A stretch of DNA of 64,000 bases from Hafnia paralvei ATCC 29927 (GTDB lineage: Bacteria; Pseudomonadota; Gammaproteobacteria; Enterobacterales; Enterobacteriaceae), in assembly GCF_001655005.1 (NCBI RefSeq), contig NZ_LXET01000064.1, positions 1-64,000 on the forward strand. Reading direction: 5' to 3'. Shown here one piece after another: positions 34,876-43,130 of this stretch (its first letter is position 1; each line of letters begins with the position of its first letter). The notes under the pieces were generated by a model. The model saw only the letters and a list, made by a program, of their open reading frames with translations, was not told the DNA's origin and ran no database searches. The translations under genes and the position numbers were made by a program.

Positions 34876-35307
34876 TTAATTAAGACAGACCAGACTGCCG
34901 TCAGGCACGGTGCTAGGGACTGCGACCTGCATATCGGTGTTAGTGGCATCAAACAGTCGCCGACTGCGTACCTGACCCACTAATGCCGTGCGATCGCTTT
35001 GGGCCAACAAGGCGTTAAACAATCCGGGCTTCGTCGGTTGCCATACCCACAGACGGCTGTTGACGACCTGATTTTTCAGATGGTTTGAGAGAGGGATGCC
35101 CAATTGACGGACATCGATGGTGCCATTCTCTAAAGGATGACTATATCGCCAGTCATTGAGGGCGGTGACATAGGTGAAGGTTTGTCTGGCCTGCTGGGGT
35201 AGCTGATTGTGAATGTTCTGCTCTTCCCGTGCCTGCCCTAAAGGTGAAAAAGATCCGCCATAAATCACCACGGCAAACAGCCCCAGACAATAGAATAGCC
35301 AAGGCAT
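34876..35307 (-). CDS. pilM: PilM pilus assembly protein
   Basis: A 143-residue membrane-anchored protein with one N-terminal hydrophobic segment (LFYCLGLFAVVIYGGSF) and a periplasmic domain, in the R64 PilM position between pilL and pilN. The start codon overlaps the pilL stop region. Its biochemical role is unknown. Confidence 0.77.
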   Translation of the reverse strand: MPWLFYCLGLFAVVIYGGSFSPLGQAREEQNIHNQLPQQARQTFTYVTALNDWRYSHPLENGTIDVRQLGIPLSNHLKNQVVNSRLWVWQPTKPGLFNALLAQSDRTALVGQVRSRRLFDATNTDMQVAVPSTVPDGSLVCLN

Positions 35308-36296
35308 CAGCGTGGCTCCTTATCATCAACCAAGAGCACGCATTGCGCTGACTGCGTGGCCGCATAGAGCGGGGTCGAAGCGGTACCGTAGAGAATAAAA
35401 ATGTCGTTGATGGCTTTTTGGAATGTTCCTGTGAACACCAATGGCGCGTCAATACGGTAATTGACGCTGGTATTCCATGCGAGTTTCCAAGTGCCTCCGA
35501 CTGCGCATTTCTCACGGATAGTCCAATCCAGCAGGGTGTCCTTGAGTGTGGCACCGGTATTCGCCTGCCAGATGAGGGGCTTGATAACGGGAGGTTTCAC
35601 CACCGCGTGGCTATTTGTTACCACGACGGCTGATGTTTTTACGCGACTTCCCGTGAATGGATTTTTTCCTGTAGGTTTGTCTGTTGCTGATTTGACTGCA
35701 GCTGTCTTTGAGGTGTTCTCGGTCGTTTGGGCTGCATCAAAAATTGATACTTTTTGCTCAGGCCAGTTTATCTCTGCGCGGAGTTTTTCTTGTGCCAAAA
35801 CGCGATTGAGAACATAAGGCCATTGGTCATTGCCGGACCATGCCAGCGGACGCCTTACCTCGGGTTTGAGCCCAATGTCATAGTGGATGGTCCAATCGCT
35901 CGGCACAATGTTAACGAGGGCTTGCCGGAGCGTTGGCGCTTTACCTGCTGCCGCCAATGCGGGGATGGTCGGCGTCTTTCCGAGATACGTTAATGTCGGT
36001 AAGCGTGCTGATGTCGCTACTGGAGTACGCGACGGCGCATTGTTCGGCTTGGGTTGGGATAATCCGTGGGCGTTTTGAGTCAGGAGCGAAGACGTTGTGC
36101 GAGAGATTCGGGGAGGTGCAGGCAAAACAGGCGTCAGGGCCGCAATCAGTTGTTGTTGTACGAAGCTGACTTTCTGTGTATTGACCGCCATCATCGAGTC
36201 GACAACATCATTGGCTGGTACATCAGGTACATGGCTTCCCTGAGCTGCGCAGCCACTGAGCAACAGCCCAAAGGCGGTGACAGTGTGTTGTTTCAT
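35307..36296 (-). CDS. pilL: PilL lipoprotein with TcpQ domain
   Basis: A 329-residue outer-membrane lipoprotein (lipobox LLLSGC near residue 14) of the R64 PilL/TcpQ type, which helps the secretin insert. A SecY-like repeated fold is suggested by two similar regions: LRQALVNIVPSDWTIHYDIG with PLAWSGNDQWPYVLNRVL, and LKDTLLDWTIREKCAVGG with PLVFTGTFQKAINDIFIL. The ATG at 36296 follows GGAGCCCCC and starts the lipoprotein signal; the ORF continues 24 codons upstream. Confidence 0.85.
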   Translation of the reverse strand: MKQHTVTAFGLLLSGCAAQGSHVPDVPANDVVDSMMAVNTQKVSFVQQQLIAALTPVLPAPPRISRTTSSLLTQNAHGLSQPKPNNAPSRTPVATSARLPTLTYLGKTPTIPALAAAGKAPTLRQALVNIVPSDWTIHYDIGLKPEVRRPLAWSGNDQWPYVLNRVLAQEKLRAEINWPEQKVSIFDAAQTTENTSKTAAVKSATDKPTGKNPFTGSRVKTSAVVVTNSHAVVKPPVIKPLIWQANTGATLKDTLLDWTIREKCAVGGTWKLAWNTSVNYRIDAPLVFTGTFQKAINDIFILYGTASTPLYAATQSAQCVLLVDDKEPR

Positions 36297-36346
36297 GGGG
36301 GCTCCATGGTGCGAGATTTTTTTGTTAAGTGGCTTTAGGATGAGAA

Positions 36347-36757
36347 CTAGGAGAATACATAAATACATGTGGCCAAAATGACGAGTAAGATAACGACGGG
36401 TAGGGCTTGGTAAAAAGGGTTAGCAGAGAAGATGTCCAGTTCTAGAAGGAAAAGCGCATAATCCATGTTTAAAATAAGAAGGGCCCTGAGCTCATAGATA
36501 AATAGAGTTATACACTCGGCTATATCACTGTCTAAAATCCTTCTGTATTTCATTTTGACTTTAATCATGGCTTTCAAAAGAGAATACCCTACATCAGAGT
36601 ATTCGGACCAATCATAACTCTCTTCCCTTACACATGTTTTTAGCAGACTTATCTTATCCTCTAACTGCAACTTTTTTGACAGATTGAACAGGGATAATCT
36701 TTTTATAAAATCATCGGTGTTCTCTACAATCAGGTCTTTATTAGGATAAGTTTTCAT
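36347..36757 (-). CDS. Unknown small membrane protein, AT-rich
   Basis: A 136-residue protein I do not recognise. It has a charged helical N-terminal two-thirds and a hydrophobic C-terminal tail (ALPVVILLVILATCIYVFS) that could anchor it. Its DNA is clearly more AT-rich than the flanking pil and lipoprotein genes, which suggests separate acquisition. It sits directly upstream of pilL, the place of small pilI-pilK genes in R64, but I see no similarity that would justify those names. Two adjacent ATG codons are possible starts. Confidence 0.6.
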   Translation of the reverse strand: MKTYPNKDLIVENTDDFIKRLSLFNLSKKLQLEDKISLLKTCVREESYDWSEYSDVGYSLLKAMIKVKMKYRRILDSDIAECITLFIYELRALLILNMDYALFLLELDIFSANPFYQALPVVILLVILATCIYVFS

Positions 36758-36789
36758 CATATTTTCCAGTCACCGTCTACCTAAGATTG

Positions 36790-37296
36790 CTAACGAGTAA
36801 ACGAAGGAGGCGCGGTAAATGTTGGTGGATAAATATAAATATCAAACAACTCAGCACCGAAACCCGCTTGCACATGTGTTCCCTTTATAGGTAAAGCCAG
36901 CTTATGCGCAAACGTGCTGTTGAGACTGCCACGCTGTATATTCCCTGTGAGAGTGACAACCGAAAATTTTGAACGGCTGGACGATACAATGTTGAAAAGT
37001 AATGAGAGCTGGTTGTCGTCTTTATCCTTTACTTCGAAAGGCACGGCTGTCACCTGATCGACGGGGTATGCACCGCTTCCTGAAACCCATAATTCTTTGT
37101 GAGACACATCCGAGCTCGACGGGACCTCTCTCCACACTTCCCATGAAAATTGACATATCCCTGTTTTTACATCACAGGTTCGTGGTGTGGGTAATACCTG
37201 CTCATTAGGCTGTGATGTTGTGCACGATGCCAGTGCAAGTGCAGAAAGAAGGAGGAGAACGTGTTGACAACGACGGGGGCGCAATAAGTGTGTCAT
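36790..37296 (-). CDS. Unknown lipoprotein
   Basis: A 168-residue protein with a basic N terminus, a hydrophobic signal and lipobox LALASC (Cys near residue 24), so it is probably exported and lipidated. The mature part is beta-rich with no recognised motif. The start overlaps the stop of the preceding 64-residue gene (ATGA). It may be a pilus or surface accessory protein. Confidence 0.65.
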   Translation of the reverse strand: MTHLLRPRRCQHVLLLLSALALASCTTSQPNEQVLPTPRTCDVKTGICQFSWEVWREVPSSSDVSHKELWVSGSGAYPVDQVTAVPFEVKDKDDNQLSLLFNIVSSSRSKFSVVTLTGNIQRGSLNSTFAHKLALPIKGTHVQAGFGAELFDIYIYPPTFTAPPSFTR

Positions 37297-37487
37297 GGGT
37301 TTTTTCTCTGATTGAGCTGCGAAATGGCTTTATTGAGTTCGTCAGGTTCAAGTGTTGGCAGTAACTCGATCAGAGCGCAAAGCACATGACGCGCACTCAC
37401 CGGGATATTGCAGGCGTTTGTTGAACGAATAGCCTGAAACTCTAACGTTTGGGCATAGTGTTTTTTGAGTGAAAAACAACGCTGCAT
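37293..37487 (-). CDS. Unknown 64-residue protein
   Basis: A short soluble protein with AAGGAACC upstream of its ATG, coupled to the next gene by an ATGA overlap. The C-terminal part (LIELLPTLEPDELNKAISQL) looks like an amphipathic helical hairpin. No family recognised. Confidence 0.55.
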   Translation of the reverse strand: MQRCFSLKKHYAQTLEFQAIRSTNACNIPVSARHVLCALIELLPTLEPDELNKAISQLNQRKNP

Positions 37488-37500
37488 ATGAGGTTCCTTA

Positions 37501-37704
37501 TTATTGTGAGATTAATTCGAGAATGGACTGGCAATCCACACAACGTTGGACGCCGACAAGCGTTTTTCGACGCAGCTCAGGGATGGGGTCGTGACAGTCA
37601 CAACAATGCGTGGCTGATGGTCGATGTAATGAATAAGTGCGGGTAAATTGAAACTGATTTAAAAATTCCATCTCTTCGTCGGCGCGATCACAAATATCAG
37701 ACAT
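37501..37704 (-). CDS. TraR/DksA-type zinc-finger protein
   Basis: A 67-residue protein with CCDCHDPIPELRRKT and VQRCVDCQ, the C-x2-C plus C-x2-C zinc finger of TraR/DksA proteins, which bind the RNA polymerase secondary channel and adjust promoter strength. The acidic N terminus (DRADEEMEF) fits the short TraR form. The start at 37704 is fixed by GGAG six bases upstream; longer ORF starts lack a ribosome site. It is probably a regulator of the transfer genes. Confidence 0.75.
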   Translation of the reverse strand: MSDICDRADEEMEFLNQFQFTRTYSLHRPSATHCCDCHDPIPELRRKTLVGVQRCVDCQSILELISQ

Positions 37705-37762
37705 AGCGTTCTCCATCGTTAACAGCTGGGAAATGTGAAGGTGGGATGGTGTTGCTGAAAAA

Positions 37763-38419
37763 TCAGTGGTATTGCGGTGTCCAAAGCTTATCGGGTTTTG
37801 CTCCCCACACACTTTCAGATAACGACGACATGCCGATGTACAGTGTGCGTAATACCGTGCGGCCTAACGCCATTTCATTGCCTCGCATAACCGCAAACCC
37901 GAACTGATGAAAAACCTCCTCAAAATGATGATCTTCCTTATTGAGTACGAGCTGGAACGTCAGCGGCGCGCTCATCTGCCCCGTGGCCTGAAATGACTCT
38001 TCTGTACGCGTTAGCTGCAAATAGTGGTTGTGTCGCGTTTTTGCCCTGTTCATGACTTCGAGGGTGATTTCTTCTGGAAAACGGCACACGCAGCTGCGCC
38101 AGTGATTGCTATGCAGCGCATTTTTGGCATCACGTAAGCGAATAAAATCACATTGGTCACTCAGCACAGACTGCTCCCAAAGCGCGCTTAAGACACCTTC
38201 GATGGGCATGTGTTTGTCTTTGGCCAGAAGCTCTCGTAGAGAACTGAACTCTCTGGCTAATCCAGAAAAAGTCGTCACTCTACGTGCTTGAGTGAGCCAC
38301 TGAGCCAGAAATTTTCGTTGTGAAGATTCAGATTGAAAGGGTGTGTCATCATGGGCGCAACGCAGAGCAACCAGCATGCACCACAATAGATGTGATACCG
38401 GGTTTTCGAGTTGAGACAT
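37763..38419 (-). CDS. Unknown plasmid protein, TraC-like position; related to the gene at 45027-45638
   Basis: A 218-residue protein without a recognised domain. It follows the NusG-like gene, where R64 has the transfer activator traC, so a regulatory role is possible. The sequence shows a clear relationship with the gene at 45027-45638: shared HL-WC-LVAL, FL--WL--A, FS, LW, DF-RL--A, HW and PLT--L positions in the same order over about 180 residues. The ATG has no strong ribosome site; a TTG four codons earlier is possible. Confidence 0.65.
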   Translation of the reverse strand: MSQLENPVSHLLWCMLVALRCAHDDTPFQSESSQRKFLAQWLTQARRVTTFSGLAREFSSLRELLAKDKHMPIEGVLSALWEQSVLSDQCDFIRLRDAKNALHSNHWRSCVCRFPEEITLEVMNRAKTRHNHYLQLTRTEESFQATGQMSAPLTFQLVLNKEDHHFEEVFHQFGFAVMRGNEMALGRTVLRTLYIGMSSLSESVWGAKPDKLWTPQYH

Positions 38420-38569
38420 AGGCGATACCAAAGGTGAGTAGAAAACTATTTTGGACTGATGCCTGTTTTCCCTGCTGTCTTGAGGTTAACGAGGGTTGAG
38501 ACAGTTCACGGCAAAAGAACGGGGGATGTTCATCGAAAGGTGCCGGTCAGGCATCAGGCCAAAATAGTC

Positions 38570-38594
38570 AAAAAAATGCCCCAAAATTTGGGGC
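38570..38594 (-). terminator. Terminator after the NusG-like gene
   Basis: On the minus strand GCCCCAAATTTTGGGGC is followed by ATTTTTTTG, a good intrinsic terminator between the NusG-like gene and the rest of the transfer operon. Confidence 0.75.
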
Positions 38595-38624
38595 CATTGG
38601 GGCAAAAGGAACTTGCTACATGGT

Positions 38625-39161
38625 TCAAAGTTTCTCTGGTGTTGGAAAGTGAGAGAAAGCGGTGTTGGCGGTGTTAAACGCCAATTCGTACAACATACTG
38701 ATCCGTGATATAGGCTGTGACGTTTTATCCAAAGCCAGCAAATAATCATATTGCTTTTGTGTTAACCAAAGACGTGAAGCGGCTTCTAACTCAGGTTGTG
38801 CCGCAATATTAAGCGCGACGTCTGGATAGGTTTTCATTAATGCTTCAACAATCATTGGTCTAACAGGACTGATGGTCCCACCAACATGAACAAAGTCGCA
38901 GAAAGCGGTATGGCAACGAATGTTCGCGATGCTGTGTACATCAAAGTTGGCTTTCAAGAAAAAGTAACCGGGAAAAACCGGAGTCACTCGCTTGCGATAG
39001 CTGTACATCTTATCGCTGCGTTTGATATGAGTGACCGTTAACGGCGTCCAAGGCACCATGTGCTGACTCGATAACCAGTCAAACAAATACTCCCTATTAC
39101 GTCCCCCTGTGATGTATTGCGCTAAAAACCACTGATAGTGCTGCACTTGTTCAATATTCAT
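38625..39161 (-). CDS. NusG/RfaH-like transcription antiterminator (R64 TraB type)
   Basis: A 178-residue NusG-paralogue. The N-terminal NGN domain is recognisable from WFLAQYITGGRNREYLFDWL, VPWTPL and PVFPGYFFLKANFD, with the RVTPVFPGYFF segment that is hallmark of RfaH-type proteins. The C-terminal part is helical rather than an obvious KOW barrel. GGAG nine bases before the ATG fixes the start. As the first gene before a roughly 38-kb operon and followed by a terminator, it probably allows polymerase to read through the long tra transcript. R64 traB is, from memory, of this type. Confidence 0.78.
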   Translation of the reverse strand: MNIEQVQHYQWFLAQYITGGRNREYLFDWLSSQHMVPWTPLTVTHIKRSDKMYSYRKRVTPVFPGYFFLKANFDVHSIANIRCHTAFCDFVHVGGTISPVRPMIVEALMKTYPDVALNIAAQPELEAASRLWLTQKQYDYLLALDKTSQPISRISMLYELAFNTANTAFSHFPTPEKL

Positions 39162-39580
39162 GAAGGCTCCGCACGAACCGATCCCCGTAGGGACCATTCT
39201 GTATTCATGTGGGGACGAATACATTCAGTGATAACGCTGAAGCAGGCTTATGGACGCGCACCTAAGCACGTTGGCTGCAGTTCTGACAGCGTTATAGCTC
39301 AACCTATTCTTGTCTCTAAAACACCGAAAGAACACATGGCGGAATGTTCTTATATGAATAGTGTTTTAAACTAGTTGTAATAGTAGATACGATCTAAACA
39401 TCTATTAAAAGGTAAAATGTCGATCTTATATTTTATTAAATGCCTGTTTTTGTAGCATAAAATACTAGTACAGATCCATTTATTAGATCCTTTGACCAGA
39501 AATAGAAGAAAAGACGATCTTTTAGATCGCTAGTTGCCATTTTGTCGGATAAATCGACTGTTCAAAAAAAGAGTGCAAAA

Positions 39581-39596
39581 CGTGATATATGTCACA
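39581..39596 (+). promoter_or_regulatory. CRP-like binding site
   Basis: CGTGA-tatatg-TCACA keeps the GTGA-N6-TCAC core of the CRP consensus, with AA before and TAGTT after. It lies between the divergent transfer and replication units and could control either. Confidence 0.5.
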
Positions 39597-39797
39597 TAGT
39601 TCTCATGGTTACTGATGCAACACATTGTTGTGAATGGTTATATTTTCAATAGGTACTATTCACGCACGGAAAGTATGGCTTTTAATGGAGTGGTTTTTAG
39701 CGCAGGATAGATGGGCGTTGACGTCACCGTGACGGGTGAACCTAATGGGCCAAAAGAAAAATTAGTGATACCAAGTCAGCTCTTCACGATCCATTGG

Positions 39798-39825
39798 TTG
39801 CAAGACAACGAAAATACGGTAAGAT
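39798..39825 (+). promoter_or_regulatory. Candidate promoter of the rep mRNA
   Basis: TTGCAA, a 16-base spacer and TAAGAT, reading towards repA. A transcript from here would carry a leader of about 280 bases containing the antisense target and leader peptide, as in IncB/IncI-type replicons. Confidence 0.5.
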
Positions 39826-39950
39826 TTACGCACTCTGCGCTGAATTCTAGGCTAATTTGCCCTTAAATTGCGCTGAAAATGGATTAAAGCGGGGATCGGT
39901 CATCGACCGGACTTCGTGATGGGATAGGGCATATCCTTAAATGCTCAGGG

Positions 39951-40057
39951 AAAAAGGCTCAAAACAGCGGGCCTTGAATGCAAAAATCCCCCGAAATCTG
40001 TTATCAACTTGGCGGAAGACTCAGATATCAGGGGATCACAAAGCAGGCGCTGGCCTG
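39951..40057 (-). ncRNA. Antisense RNA controlling repA
   Basis: A countertranscript from a promoter with -10 TATAAT (40069-40064, minus strand) and TTGTTT 16 bases further upstream. It covers the target stem-loop of the rep leader and may end at a GGC/GCC hairpin followed by five T near 39951. The target stem (ATCCCC/GGGGAT and ATCTG/CAGAT) presents a loop with TTGGCGG, the conserved kissing motif of IncFII, IncI, IncB and IncL/M antisense systems. The exact 3' end is uncertain. Confidence 0.72.
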
Positions 40058-40120
40058 TGAGAGATTATAACGCATGCAAATCAGAAAACAATACCCGAAG
40101 ACCGCCATAAGTGTCGGCGG
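40009..40120 (+). promoter_or_regulatory. Pseudoknot control of repA translation
   Basis: TGGCGG in the target loop (40010-40015) is complementary to CCGCCA at 40102-40107, just before the repA start. The same CCGCC can instead pair with GGCGG at 40116-40120, hiding the repA start region. Translation of the leader peptide would open this second hairpin and let the pseudoknot form, the mechanism known for IncB and IncIalpha. Confidence 0.72.
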
Positions 40121-40130
40121 GCGTGAATAA
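40074..40130 (+). CDS. Rep leader peptide (RepB/RepY-type)
   Basis: An 18-codon ORF starting MQIRKQYPKTA and ending SVGGRE. It has GAGAGA upstream, spans the hairpin that hides the repA start, and stops inside the repA N-terminal codons. This is the arrangement of coupled leader peptides in IncI-complex replicons, where translation of the leader is needed for RepA synthesis. Confidence 0.62.
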   Translation: MQIRKQYPKTAISVGGRE

Positions 40131-41040
40131 TGTAAGTCCATTCGAAAATCGCAAAGAAGATAGACGCCATCGGGGAGAACATTCCACGGTGTGCAAATGT
40201 CCTTCCCCGCTTTATGTGCGGCCTGCGCACTATAAACCTTTGAGCAAACAACATGGTCGCGCTCTGCGTAACCTGATGAGCCGGGATAAAACCACCGGTG
40301 AATGGGTTATACGTCGCCGTGTATCAGCTGACCCCGTCTTTACCTATTTACGTCCTTTCTGCGACCGGAAGCGGGCGTTTCGCGAAGTCCGTCGACGTCT
40401 TCTAGATGCGCTTTTTGTGCTTTTGGTCAATAAAGCTGACTTGGCCACCGGTATAGTCACCATCAATATCACGCGCTTGGCCGAAGAACTGAGCCCACAT
40501 GATGACGAAGGGAATGTGATTGCCGAGAAAGCGGTGACCACCTCCCGCGTCTCTCGTCTTATCGATGAGCTGGCCAAGTTCAACATCATCCTATCGCCGG
40601 AAACTGAGTGGGATTTTGTGAACGGTTGTCGTTTTCCCAAGCATGTCATCATTACCGATATTGGCTGGCAGCTGACGGGCGTTGACATGGATAAGCTGCG
40701 TGCCGAACGTGACGAGCGCCTGCGGGCTATCAACGATGGCGTGTTACAGCCTGGTGAGTTTCTAACGGTTAGGCAAGCGCGAAAGCGCTGGTATGAACGC
40801 TGCCGGCAACAAACTATTCTCAGCCGCCGTACACGTGCGATTGAGGGTAAACAGCGCCGTCAGCTTGAAGACCTCCCGTTTGATGAACGTAAACGCCAAG
40901 TCGCTGAGCAGATATTCCGCTCAATGAAAGGTCAGACACAGAACCTGACGCCACAACAATTCGAAAAAATGGTCTGGACGAAGCTTTACCAGTTGGAGCT
41001 AGTGAACCTCCAGCCGCCGGGTTCAGCACCGCCACATTAA
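40111..41040 (+). CDS. repA: RepA replication initiator, IncFII/IncI-complex family
   Basis: Initiates plasmid replication at the downstream origin. It belongs to the IncFII_repA family, shown by YVRPAHYKPLSKQHGRALRN, ADPVFTYLRPFCDRKRAFRE and VTINITRLAEELSP, plus a basic C-terminal half rich in Arg. A GTG at 40111 or 40123 is the likely start; both overlap the leader peptide, so translational coupling is expected. The 309 residues make it slightly shorter than RepZ or RepA of IncI/IncL-M (about 340-350). Expression should be limited by the antisense RNA. Confidence 0.85.
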   Translation: MSAGVNNVSPFENRKEDRRHRGEHSTVCKCPSPLYVRPAHYKPLSKQHGRALRNLMSRDKTTGEWVIRRRVSADPVFTYLRPFCDRKRAFREVRRRLLDALFVLLVNKADLATGIVTINITRLAEELSPHDDEGNVIAEKAVTTSRVSRLIDELAKFNIILSPETEWDFVNGCRFPKHVIITDIGWQLTGVDMDKLRAERDERLRAINDGVLQPGEFLTVRQARKRWYERCRQQTILSRRTRAIEGKQRRQLEDLPFDERKRQVAEQIFRSMKGQTQNLTPQQFEKMVWTKLYQLELVNLQPPGSAPPH

Positions 41041-41182
41041 CCCTGCCTACTTTTCAACCATCCGCTTCCTGCGGAGGCTTCGCTACACCTGCGGTTTATT
41101 TCTGGTGAAAAAAACAACACTCCCTGTCACTAAAAGGTGGCATCGGTGATCAAACCGTGTCGTCATAGCCAGTCTTATCATT

Positions 41183-41322
41183 TTATCCACACTTATCTGC
41201 AAATAGTCAGAGAAGGTTACTTGCAACCGACCAAGAGAAACCTGCAATTTATTCAGGGTTTCACCCTTACCTATTCTCTTTAATAAATACGTTATTATTC
41301 GCTGGATTAAATTTGTGGATAA
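41183..41322. other. Probable replication origin with two DnaA boxes
   Basis: Downstream of repA, two perfect DnaA boxes face each other: TTATCCACA at 41183-41191 (plus) and its complement at 41314-41322. AT-rich DNA follows the second. In this replicon family oriV lies immediately after repA. Confidence 0.65.
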
Positions 41323-41781
41323 CGGGGATAAAGTAAAAATACAATAATGCCTTCGCTTGCTCCGGCCATGCCGTGCCGCTCAGAAGTTTATTAAGTACCT
41401 CCCACCGCAAGCGGCGGGCCCCATTCGAGACAACCTAGACACATACAAAATCTTGGATAGCTAGCGGGAAGGTTTGAATACATGCTCGTAAGCGGCTCTA
41501 CGACCCGCTAACGCGGAGATACACCCCGACTGCGGCAAAGCCTTGTCGGGCTAACTCCGACCGCATAATGAAGCTTCTACATCGCTTTTAGTGGGTTTGG
41601 CTTAGCAGGGATGGAAGGGGGATTGGTGATACCTATCAGAACAGAGCGGCTACGCCGCGCTACCGGCGCCATTAACGTACAGAGGTATATTTAACAATAG
41701 CTGGCGCCTTCATGCCGCAAAGCGGCATTCAAAGCTTGGCTGCGCACTGCTCGCCAACCTGAGTACTGAGGAAATCATGTT
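41323..41781. other. Gene-free, GC-rich palindrome region after the origin
   Basis: No ORF is supported. Several short hairpins are present, for example ATGCCGC-AAA-GCGGCAT near 41713, CCGC-AA-GCGG near 41407 and CCCCGAC with GTCGGG near 41526-41550. They could be single-strand initiation or origin-associated structures; no function can be assigned from sequence. Confidence 0.45.
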
Positions 41782-41803
41782 GGGGTCCGCTTGGAAAACG
41801 GAA
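41782..41803 (+). repeat. Outer 22 bases of a Tn3-family terminal inverted repeat
   Basis: GGGGTCCGCTTGGAAAACGG plus AA, closely like the outer part of the Tn21-family 38-bp IR (GGGG...GAAAACGGAA). The inner 16 bases are on the far side of the inserted IS. Confidence 0.8.
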
Positions 41804-43130
41804 TCTATGGTCACTCCCGTTTTTGCAACACCGATTTTGACGACAAGTTGGCTTGCTTGAATCTATCCGGCGTCTGAATGGGATTTTATTCCCGCGCCTC
41901 GATGAGTTCCGCGCCTGATGAACCTCCAGAAAATATACGGCTTCAATGAGCCTTTCCGTTTTACAGGTTCCTCAACAGGCCGGTGGGCCGTTAGTATCAT
42001 CAATATCAGTATTCGCAAAACCAGATGAATGATTGTTTAAACTGGTGTATTTCTGCCTTTATGCTTCGTAAGTTTGCTGTCGCGCCGTCAGTGCCCAGGC
42101 TATTCTGGCCAGCTTGTTTGCCAGAGCACAGGTGACGACAAAGTTGCTTTTCCGACACAACAACTCCCTGACCCAGTCGGCCAACTTGCCAGACTGGTGT
42201 TCCAGTTTTTGTATGAATACCCTGGCACACTGAACCAACAAAGTTCGGATCTTTTTGTTGCCCCGCTTGCTAATCCCTAACAATGTCGTCCGACCTCCCG
42301 TGCTGTACTGTCGGGGTACCAGCCCTGTTGCCGCCGCAAAGTCACGGCTGCTGGCGTACTGCTTCCCGTCGCCAATCTCAGTTGAAATAGTACTGGCAGT
42401 CAGCGTTCCAACGCAGGGAATACTCAGCAAGCGCTGTCCAACCTCATCTTCGTCCAACTTTCGTTTCAACTGAGATTCCAGATCTTTAATCTGCTCAACA
42501 AGATAGTGATAATGCTGTTGTAATTTCAGCAGTAACTGGCTGAGATAAAGAGGCAAACTACTGTCCTCAAGAAGGGTACTCAGTCGACTAATAACGGCAG
42601 CACCTCGCGGAACGCTGATACCAAATTCCAGCAGAAAAGCATGCATCTGATTAGTTGTTTTCACCTTATCCTGAACCAGGGATTCACGGACACGATGCAG
42701 AGCTCGCATTGCCTGCTGAGATTCGGTTCTGGGCTGCACGAAACGCATAGATGGACGTGATGCTGCTTCACAGATAGCTTCAGCATCAACGAAGTCATTT
42801 TTGTTGCTTTTAACGAATGGGCGGACAAATTGCGGTGATATCAGCTTTGGAAAATGCCCTAACTCTGCCAGCTTGCGTGCTATAAAGTGAGAACCGCCAC
42901 AGGCTTCCATCGCGATGGTTGTTGCCGGGCATGTCGCCAGAAATTCGATTAGCTTTGGTCGGGTGAATTTTTTACGGTAAACGGCCTTCCCACGATGATC
43001 CTGACAATGAATATGGAAAGAGTTCTTACCCAGATCGATACCAATAAGCGCAATGTTTTCCATGATGGTTCTCCGAATGAAAGCCTGTCCTCAGCATAGT
43101 ACTGGGAAGGAGGGAGTGACCATCTCATTA
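41804..43130 (-). mobile_element. IS4321/IS5075-type IS110-family element inserted in the Tn3-family IR
   Basis: Removing this 1327-bp segment restores a 38-bp inverted repeat. The length equals that of IS4321/IS5075. Subterminal 12-bp inverted repeats ATGGTCACTCCC (41807-41818) and its complement (43112-43123) bound it. Insertion into Tn21-type IRs at this position is the known target choice of this IS group. Confidence 0.9.
42059..43063 (-). CDS. IS110-family transposase (IS4321/IS5075 group)
   Basis: A 334-residue DEDD transposase. The N-terminal RuvC-like domain has IALIGIDLGKNSFHIH (first Asp), FVKSNKNDFVDAEAICEA (further acidic residues) and the conserved AMEACGGSHF. The C-terminal transposase-20 domain has LLSIPCVGTLTASTI and GLVPRQYSTGGRTTLLGISK, including the catalytic Ser region. 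Intact. Confidence 0.92.
   Translation of the reverse strand: MENIALIGIDLGKNSFHIHCQDHRGKAVYRKKFTRPKLIEFLATCPATTIAMEACGGSHFIARKLAELGHFPKLISPQFVRPFVKSNKNDFVDAEAICEAASRPSMRFVQPRTESQQAMRALHRVRESLVQDKVKTTNQMHAFLLEFGISVPRGAAVISRLSTLLEDSSLPLYLSQLLLKLQQHYHYLVEQIKDLESQLKRKLDEDEVGQRLLSIPCVGTLTASTISTEIGDGKQYASSRDFAAATGLVPRQYSTGGRTTLLGISKRGNKKIRTLLVQCARVFIQKLEHQSGKLADWVRELLCRKSNFVVTCALANKLARIAWALTARQQTYEA

Larger units (their letters stand above)
39162..40073. other. AT-rich control region between transfer and replication genes
   Basis: No gene could be supported in these 900 bases. The stretch 39350-39540 is very AT-rich and carries six GATC sites. A CRP-like site, a candidate rep promoter and the rep leader follow. 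The promoter for the divergent NusG-like gene should lie near 39170-39400, but I could not pick one with confidence. Confidence 0.6.

Noticed and set aside
39419..39457. 12-codon ORF with AAAGGT upstream in the control region
   Set aside because: Too short and without supporting promoter, terminator or antisense structure.
41640..41680. RfaH ops-like element (GGTAGCG)
   Set aside because: Only seven bases match, it lies behind repA and reads away from the transfer operon.
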